A DNA stretch of 35,205 bases from CAVRJC01 sp964505725 (GTDB taxonomy: Bacteria; Actinomycetota; Acidimicrobiia; IMCC26256; DASPTH01): positions 1-35,205 of the forward strand of contig CAZDJK010000065.1 of the NCBI GenBank assembly GCA_964505725.1, in the 5' to 3' direction. The position numbers were made by a program, and so were the translations under genes. How positions within the stretch are numbered: position 1 is the first letter of the stretch; each line of letters starts with the position of its first letter. Shown piece by piece: positions 31,493 through 35,205 of this stretch. The notes beneath the pieces are model-generated. The model did not search any database. It was not told the DNA's origin and saw only the letters and a list, made by a program, of their open reading frames with translations.

Positions 31493-34237
31493 TTAGGCGC
31501 CGAGCGCGGTGCGGAGCTCGCCCCGGCCCGAGATCCCCAGCTTGCCGAAGGCCCGCGCGAGATGACCCTCGACCGTCTTCGTCGTGACGTAGAGCTCCTG
31601 CGCGATCTGCCGGTTGGTCATGCCCTCCATGGCGAGCTGCGCCACCCGCAGCTCGCCCGGGGTCAGCGCCTCCCGGCCCTGTCGGCGGTCGCGCCGCGGA
31701 CGCGCGCCCGCCGCCACGAGCTCCTCGCGCGCTCGCGCCGCCAACGGACGCGCGCCGCAACGGGCCGCGAGGTCGAGCGCCTCCGTGAGCGGCTCTCGCG
31801 CCTCGCTCCGACGCCCGGCGCGCCGCAACGCGGCCCCGAGCTCTACGAGCGATTTCGCGCGTTCGAGTTGCGCCGGCGAGTCGCGCAGTGCCGCGACCGA
31901 CTCCGCCAGCAGCTCGACGCCCTCTGAGCTGCCGCGCACCAATCCCGCCACCCGCGCCGAGACGCCGAGCGCGCGTCGGGCGCCGAACGCGCGGACGTCG
32001 GCGAGCTCGGCCTCGGCGAGACGAACCGCGCCGTCACGGTCGCCGAGGCGAAGTCGCGCGAGCGCGGCGCCCGAGCGCGCGTGGAGGTAGCCGACGTCGT
32101 GGAGCTCGACGCCCCAGGCCTCGGCACTGAACATCGCCGCGCACTGCTCGAGCTCGCGCCGGGCCTCCCCGTAGCGACCCTGGGCGTAGCGCAGACGGCC
32201 GCGCGCGGCCGGGATGAGGACGGTGCCGACGCCGGCGGGTAGCTCCCCGGCTGGGAGGAGCGCGAGGGCTACTTCGGCGTCGTCGAGCTGGCCCGCCTCG
32301 ATCGCGACGTCAGCGAGCACGGTGGCGCCGAACGCGAGCCCGGGTGCGAAGTCGCCCTCCTGCAGCACGCGCAGCGCGACCCGCGCCGCCGAGTCGGCCT
32401 CGGGCAGCGCGCCGACGCGGAGCTCCAACAGGCCGAGCGTGCTGTAGGTGGCGACCAATCCTCTCGCAGTGCCCGACTGTTGGACCTGCGCGAGCATCGG
32501 CTCCAGTGCGGCGCGGACCGCGTCATAGCGCTCAGCGGCGATCAGGCTCCAGAGCAGCGCGGCACGCGTGTCCCAGTTCTCGACCACCGGCGCCGCGCAC
32601 GCAAGGGCGCTCTCGAGCGCGACCGCCGCCTCGTCCGCCGGGCGACCGCCGAGCACCATCGCCATCCCGGTGGCGACCGCTCGGGCTTCGGCCGGCGCAC
32701 CGGTGGGATGACGGGTGCCGAGGCGATCCAGCGTCGGCCCCACGCGTGTTGCCCGTCGGGCGTCGTGGAGGCCCGCGACCACGAGCTCGCCTTCGAGGCG
32801 CGCCGCGAGCGCGGGATCGGCGTCGTCCAGCTCCGCCAGCGCGCGGTCGATGACGTCGACCGCGTCCACCCACCGGAACAGGGACGCGTACGCCTCCGCC
32901 ATCTCGAGCGCGATGGCGGCGCGGGCGGGCCCGTCGTCGGTGAGCGCGAGCGCCTCGTCGAGCCGATCACAGGCGGTCTCGCGCCCAGCCCGCACCTCGG
33001 CGCCCGCGAGCTCGCGCAACACAGCCACGCGGTTTCCGAACGTCGGCGGCTCGTCGAGCGCACGTAGCAGCAGCTCCGCGGCGGCCTGCGGGGCGCCCGC
33101 GTGCATCGCGTCGCGCGCGGCGTCGCGCAGGCGATCGACCACCCAGGCGTCGTCCCTCGTCCGCAGCCGCACGAGGTGCGCGGCAACCTGGCCGACGGGC
33201 GCTCGCTCGTCGTACAAGAGGTGAGCGGCGCGGCGGTGCAGGTCGTCGCGCGCGTCGCTCGCGAGAGATGCGCCGACCGCGTCGCGGATCACGGGGTGGA
33301 GGAAACGGGGTGGATCGACGCCCGCCAACACCTCCAGGCGCGTGAGCCCGGTGGCGCGGGACGACGCCGAGCCCGCGTCGAGACCGGCCAGCGCTGCACT
33401 CAGTCGGAGCGGGAAGCCGTCGCCCAGGATCGCGGCTGCCTGTGCGAGCGCGAGCGCGTCCGGATCGAGCTGGCGGACACGGCCGACGACCTGCTGGACG
33501 AGGTCACCCGGTGTTGCGAGGTCCGGAGCGCGCAGGAGCTCGGCGAGGTAGAAGGGGTTGCCGCCGCTCCGTTCGAACAACCCGTTGCAGGCCGCGTCGT
33601 CGGTCTCCGGGCCGAGTGCGGCGCGTACCAGCGCGGTGACCGCGCGTTCACTGAGCAGCGCCGGGCGGACCACCGTGGCCCCGTCGCGCAACGCGCTCGA
33701 GATCACCTCACCGGCCACGGGGTCGGCGGGACGGGTCGCGATCACCAGCGCGACCGGCAGCCCTTCGATGCGCGGCACGAGGTGCGCCAGCCCGCGCATC
33801 GACGGTGCGTCCGCCCACTGCGTATCGTCGACCACGAGCGCCAGGGGCCCGCGCTCGGCGAGGTTCGTGACGAGCCAGTAGAGGCCGTGGAGGACGGCGA
33901 ACGACGTGTCGACCGCCGTGGGCACGACGGTGTCGCCGAGCACGAGCGGGCGCGTCGCGGCCGCCGCGCCCGCGAGCAGCTCGTCGCGGGTAGGCGGATC
34001 CATCGCGGCCAGAGGGCGTTCGAACAGCTGGCGTACCACCCCGAACGCGAACCCGGTCTCGAGCTCGGAGCCGCATGCCCGCAACACGCGGTACCCGCAC
34101 GCTCCGGCGCGTGAGGCCGCGGCGTCGAGCAGCACGGTCTTGCCGATCCCGGCGCCGCCTTCGATCACGAGCACGCCCCCGCGCGCCACGACGGCATCGA
34201 TCGCCGCGAGCTCGCGCTCCCGCTCGACTAGCACCAC
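31493..34237 (-). CDS. Large ATP-binding LuxR-family regulator (LAL type)
   Basis: A 914-residue transcription factor. N-terminal AAA-type ATPase: Walker A GGAGIGKT (residues 27-34) and Walker B LALVVDDTQWAD; a long middle of TPR-like helical repeats; C-terminal LuxR helix-turn-helix (about residues 850-912: LTPGELRVAQLAMEGMTNRQIAQELYVTTKTVEGHLARAFGKLGI, read in parts). Such proteins respond to small ligands and activate nearby operons. GTG start at 34237; stop TAA at 31493-31495. Targets unknown. Closest genes are the SnoaL-like gene downstream and the TMEM175-like gene upstream. Confidence 0.94.
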   Translation of the reverse strand: MVLVERERELAAIDAVVARGGVLVIEGGAGIGKTVLLDAAASRAGACGYRVLRACGSELETGFAFGVVRQLFERPLAAMDPPTRDELLAGAAAATRPLVLGDTVVPTAVDTSFAVLHGLYWLVTNLAERGPLALVVDDTQWADAPSMRGLAHLVPRIEGLPVALVIATRPADPVAGEVISSALRDGATVVRPALLSERAVTALVRAALGPETDDAACNGLFERSGGNPFYLAELLRAPDLATPGDLVQQVVGRVRQLDPDALALAQAAAILGDGFPLRLSAALAGLDAGSASSRATGLTRLEVLAGVDPPRFLHPVIRDAVGASLASDARDDLHRRAAHLLYDERAPVGQVAAHLVRLRTRDDAWVVDRLRDAARDAMHAGAPQAAAELLLRALDEPPTFGNRVAVLRELAGAEVRAGRETACDRLDEALALTDDGPARAAIALEMAEAYASLFRWVDAVDVIDRALAELDDADPALAARLEGELVVAGLHDARRATRVGPTLDRLGTRHPTGAPAEARAVATGMAMVLGGRPADEAAVALESALACAAPVVENWDTRAALLWSLIAAERYDAVRAALEPMLAQVQQSGTARGLVATYSTLGLLELRVGALPEADSAARVALRVLQEGDFAPGLAFGATVLADVAIEAGQLDDAEVALALLPAGELPAGVGTVLIPAARGRLRYAQGRYGEARRELEQCAAMFSAEAWGVELHDVGYLHARSGAALARLRLGDRDGAVRLAEAELADVRAFGARRALGVSARVAGLVRGSSEGVELLAESVAALRDSPAQLERAKSLVELGAALRRAGRRSEAREPLTEALDLAARCGARPLAARAREELVAAGARPRRDRRQGREALTPGELRVAQLAMEGMTNRQIAQELYVTTKTVEGHLARAFGKLGISGRGELRTALGA

Positions 34238-34294
34238 GGGCCCACGCTACCGACACCCGCTCGGCGTCGGATCCGCCTGACGACGCGATGCCCG

Positions 34295-34930
34295 TCAGCG
34301 CTTCAGCACGGTGTCCCGCTCGGCGGCTGCCCGTCCGACGGCCCATCGCGAGAGCGGGTCGAGCGCGTAGTAGAGCGCGAGCAACCCGTGGAACGCGAGA
34401 CAGGCGTAGGCGTTCACGAATGCGATCACGATCGCGATCGTGTAGAGCACGACGCCCGGGACGGTGAACAGCATGGTGGCCGTCGAGCGCTGCGACTCCG
34501 GGAAGGTGTCGTCGAGCAGGCGGCGCTTCCCCGACGCGTAGAGCCAGACCGCGGCCCATGAGACCGCGTTCGCCCACATGGCGAAGCTGTAGACGATCGC
34601 CGCCACGTCCTCGCCCTGGCCCCGTTTCAGCGCCTCGCCGAAGATGGCCGTCGGGTACGGGATGAACACGACCGTCATCAGGAGGAGGAGGTTGAGGAAC
34701 ACCAGCCCGCGGTCGATGCGCGCGAAGTGGCCGAAGATCGAGTGGTGGTTGAGCCACATGATCCCGATCACCGCGAAGCTCACCACGTAGGCGGCGAACG
34801 ACGGCCAGCGGCTGGCGAGCTGCTCGCCCAGGTGCCGGTAGTTCGTCGGCTGGGCGATGGTCAGCACGAGCAGCGTGATCGCGATCGCGAACACGCCGTC
34901 GCTGAAGGCCTCGAGCCGGCCCCTGCTCAC
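34295..34930 (-). CDS. TMEM175/DUF1211-like membrane protein
   Basis: A 211-residue membrane protein with the family signature FSDGVFAIAITLLVLTI near residue 9 in the first helix, then five more membrane segments (IGIMWLNHHSIF, LLLLMTVVFIPYPTAIFG, and others). Bacterial TMEM175 relatives form potassium-permeable channels. ATG start at 34930. It ends 57 bases upstream of the LuxR regulator start. Confidence 0.9.
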   Translation of the reverse strand: MSRGRLEAFSDGVFAIAITLLVLTIAQPTNYRHLGEQLASRWPSFAAYVVSFAVIGIMWLNHHSIFGHFARIDRGLVFLNLLLLMTVVFIPYPTAIFGEALKRGQGEDVAAIVYSFAMWANAVSWAAVWLYASGKRRLLDDTFPESQRSTATMLFTVPGVVLYTIAIVIAFVNAYACLAFHGLLALYYALDPLSRWAVGRAAAERDTVLKR

Positions 34931-35000
34931 CCCGGCAGATTACGGGATTACACCTGTCCGCCCCGCCGATCCGACGGGCCACCCGCCGAACCGCCAGAAT

Positions 35001-35205
35001 TCAGGACTGGAGGGCCTGGGTCGCCTTGGGGACGGTGTCCTTGGGGCTCACCTTGTAGAAGCTAGCGGCGATCTTGCCCTGCTCGTCGACGACGAAGGCG
35101 GAGCGGATGATCCCCATGTACTTGCGGCCGTAGTTGACCTTCTCGCCCCACACGCCCCACTTCTCCGCGACGGTGTGGTCCTCGTCGGCGAGGAGCGGGA
35201 AGCCG
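35001..35205 (-). CDS. bcp: Thiol peroxidase (Bcp/AhpC-TSA-like), N-terminal part cut by window edge
   Basis: The last 67 residues of a peroxiredoxin: FPLLADEDHTVAEKWGVWGEK, YMGIIRSAFVVDEQGKI, then a KVSPKDTVPKATQAL tail. The PLL-(A/S)-D...V...YGVWGEK and (M)GI.RSTFvID patterns are those of Bcp. The peroxidatic Cys and the start lie beyond the window edge. TGA stop at 35001-35003. Confidence 0.9.
   Translation of the reverse strand, partial: GFPLLADEDHTVAEKWGVWGEKVNYGRKYMGIIRSAFVVDEQGKIAASFYKVSPKDTVPKATQALQS

Overview
The window is a very GC-rich (roughly 70 % by eye), densely coded bacterial chromosome segment. It most resembles an actinobacterium, probably of the Acidimicrobiia type. Reasons: the pdtaR (ANTAR regulator) - polA - rpsA order recalls the mycobacterial Rv1626-polA-rpsA neighbourhood; there is an InhA-type enoyl reductase, a SigG-like ECF sigma factor, a DUF7065-type protein and a two-domain CFP32-like VOC protein; and GTG/TTG starts are frequent. 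The organism is an inference; no rRNA gene is present. Both edges cut genes (cpaB-like on the left, bcp-like on the right).

Layout. 1-8103 (all minus strand): cpaB-like pilus gene (partial), rpsA, a methyltransferase, a frameshifted znuA-like gene, a small membrane protein, polA, pdtaR and a small coiled-coil gene. 8177-8260: tRNA-Leu(CAA). 8338-11187 (minus): a frameshifted MarR-like regulator, a coiled-coil protein and an SDR oxidoreductase. 11319-13870 (plus): an amidohydrolase and a DUF7065-like protein. 13932-15953 (minus): a CHASE2 class III cyclase. 16036-16266: a small membrane protein. 16323-23691: a fatty-acid synthase type II (FAS-II) locus, with fabZ divergent from fabD - biotinyl-like protein - fabH - fabG - acpP - fabF - acyl-CoA carboxylase carboxyltransferase - fabI. 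23780-28214: a lipoprotein phosphoesterase, a DHFR-like reductase, a SnoaL-like protein, a SigG-like sigma factor overlapping a convergent STAS-like gene, and a VOC protein. 28253-31409: a TIGR03086-like protein, a serine hydrolase, a DUF4230 protein and a SnoaL-like protein. 31493-35205 (minus): a large LuxR/ATPase regulator, a TMEM175-like channel and a bcp-like peroxiredoxin (partial).

How genes work together. The FAS-II genes cover malonyl transfer, initiation, both reductions, dehydration, elongation and the carrier protein, with a carboxyltransferase inside the run. Four-base stop/start overlaps (fabH/fabG, acpP/fabF, fabF/accD) and gaps of 2-4 bases suggest one translationally coupled unit. 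The biotinyl-like protein in it has no lysine, so it cannot carry biotin in the usual way.

The most novel signal is a 51-bp palindromic element. Four clear copies (10353, 13898, 23704, 30027) and one diverged copy (30950) each lie 12-40 bp downstream of a stop codon. Each has an outer stem of 10-11 bp and an inner hairpin whose arms change in a compensating way between copies. One copy supplies the stop codon of the cyclase gene. I do not recognise this family.
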